Shown piece after piece: positions 5,538 to 5,765 of a stretch of 5,765 nucleotides of DNA (positions within the stretch are counted from its first letter, which is position 1; each line of letters starts with the position of its first letter). The notes beneath the pieces are model-generated. The model saw only the letters and a program-made list of their open reading frames with translations, searched no databases and was not told the DNA's origin. Origin of the DNA: Candidatus Thorarchaeota archaeon (GTDB taxonomy: Archaea; Asgardarchaeota; Thorarchaeia; Thorarchaeales; Thorarchaeaceae); the NCBI GenBank assembly GCA_016840965.1, contig JAEORI010000080.1, positions 1 to 5,765 on the forward strand. Direction: 5' to 3'. Position numbers and translations under genes: made by a program.

Positions 5538-5765
5538 ATGAATAAAACCAAATCAGATGAATGGAGAATCGAATTCCACAAAGCTCTAGGGAATTCAGTA
5601 AGACTTCAGATTGTTGATTTCCTCGCAGATGGTGAGCAGTGCCAGTGTGATATATTTCCTAAATTTGGACTTGCACAATCGACTGTTTCGGCTTATCTTA
5701 CTAAAATGGTAAAAGCTGGAATCTTAAATTACAGAAAAGATGGAACTCGAAAGTTGTATAGTTTA
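5538..5765 (+). CDS. arsR: ArsR-family metalloid-responsive transcriptional repressor (partial, C-terminus cut by window)
   Basis: The 76 residues in view form a winged helix-turn-helix of the ArsR/SmtB family: HKALGNSVRLQIVDFLADGE (14-33), then QCQCDIFPKFGLAQSTVSAYLTKMVKAGIL, with the recognition helix QSTVSAYLTKM (47-57) and the wing YRKDGTRKLYSL (65-76). C35 and C37 (C-X-C) sit where classical ArsR has ELCVCDL, the As(III)/Sb(III) site at the start of the alpha-3 helix. Binding of metalloid would release DNA. The ATG follows GAGG (5526-5529) at 8 nt, and lies 13 nt after the acr3 stop, so it is probably the second gene of the same transcript. It likely represses the promoter at 4361, giving negative autoregulation. 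The reading frame remains open at the last base. Confidence 0.92.
   Translation, partial: MNKTKSDEWRIEFHKALGNSVRLQIVDFLADGEQCQCDIFPKFGLAQSTVSAYLTKMVKAGILNYRKDGTRKLYSL

Overview
The window looks archaeal. Genes are tightly packed, several starts follow Shine-Dalgarno motifs complementary to an archaeal 16S tail (GGAGGT, GGTGA), and two gene groups are preceded by A/T-rich TATA-like boxes about 50 nt or less upstream of the start. Base composition is moderately AT-rich. I cannot name a lineage from the sequence; an uncultured Asgard- or Thermoplasmatota-type genome is only a guess.

Layout. Minus strand, read from high to low coordinates: an ECF-type transporter substrate-binding membrane protein (S component, 3892-3347); a two-TM small protein whose GTG start overlaps the S-component stop (3353-3099); a hairpin plus T-tract terminator (about 3083-3058); a new promoter with a perfect 9-bp inverted repeat beside the TATA box; a fused double ATPase EcfA1-EcfA2 (2978-1206); EcfT/CbiQ (1199-243); and the N-terminal part of an Asp/Glu/hydantoin racemase family protein (188 to beyond the left edge). 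Plus strand: a small free-standing HNH endonuclease (about 4029-4325), then an arsenite efflux permease of the Acr3 family (4415 or 4439 to 5524), followed after 13 nt by an ArsR-family repressor that runs off the right edge.

How the genes may work together. The minus-strand cluster encodes S, A, A' and T, all parts of a complete energy-coupling-factor importer. It also encodes a CbiN-sized accessory membrane protein, and a racemase-like gene that may act on the imported compound; the substrate is not identifiable. The terminator and promoter between the S/small-protein module and the A-T module suggest separate control, so the energizing module could serve other S components. The plus-strand acr3-arsR pair forms a conventional arsenite resistance unit, in which a repressor with a Cys-X-Cys metalloid site probably controls the pump. 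The HNH gene lies between the two systems and looks like a selfish or mobile-type insertion.

The most unusual points are the CbiN-like small partner of a non-CbiM S component, the strong palindrome at the ecfA promoter, an EcfT coupling motif reading SKA instead of ARG, and tandem GGGTGA ribosome sites at acr3, the first inside a hairpin.
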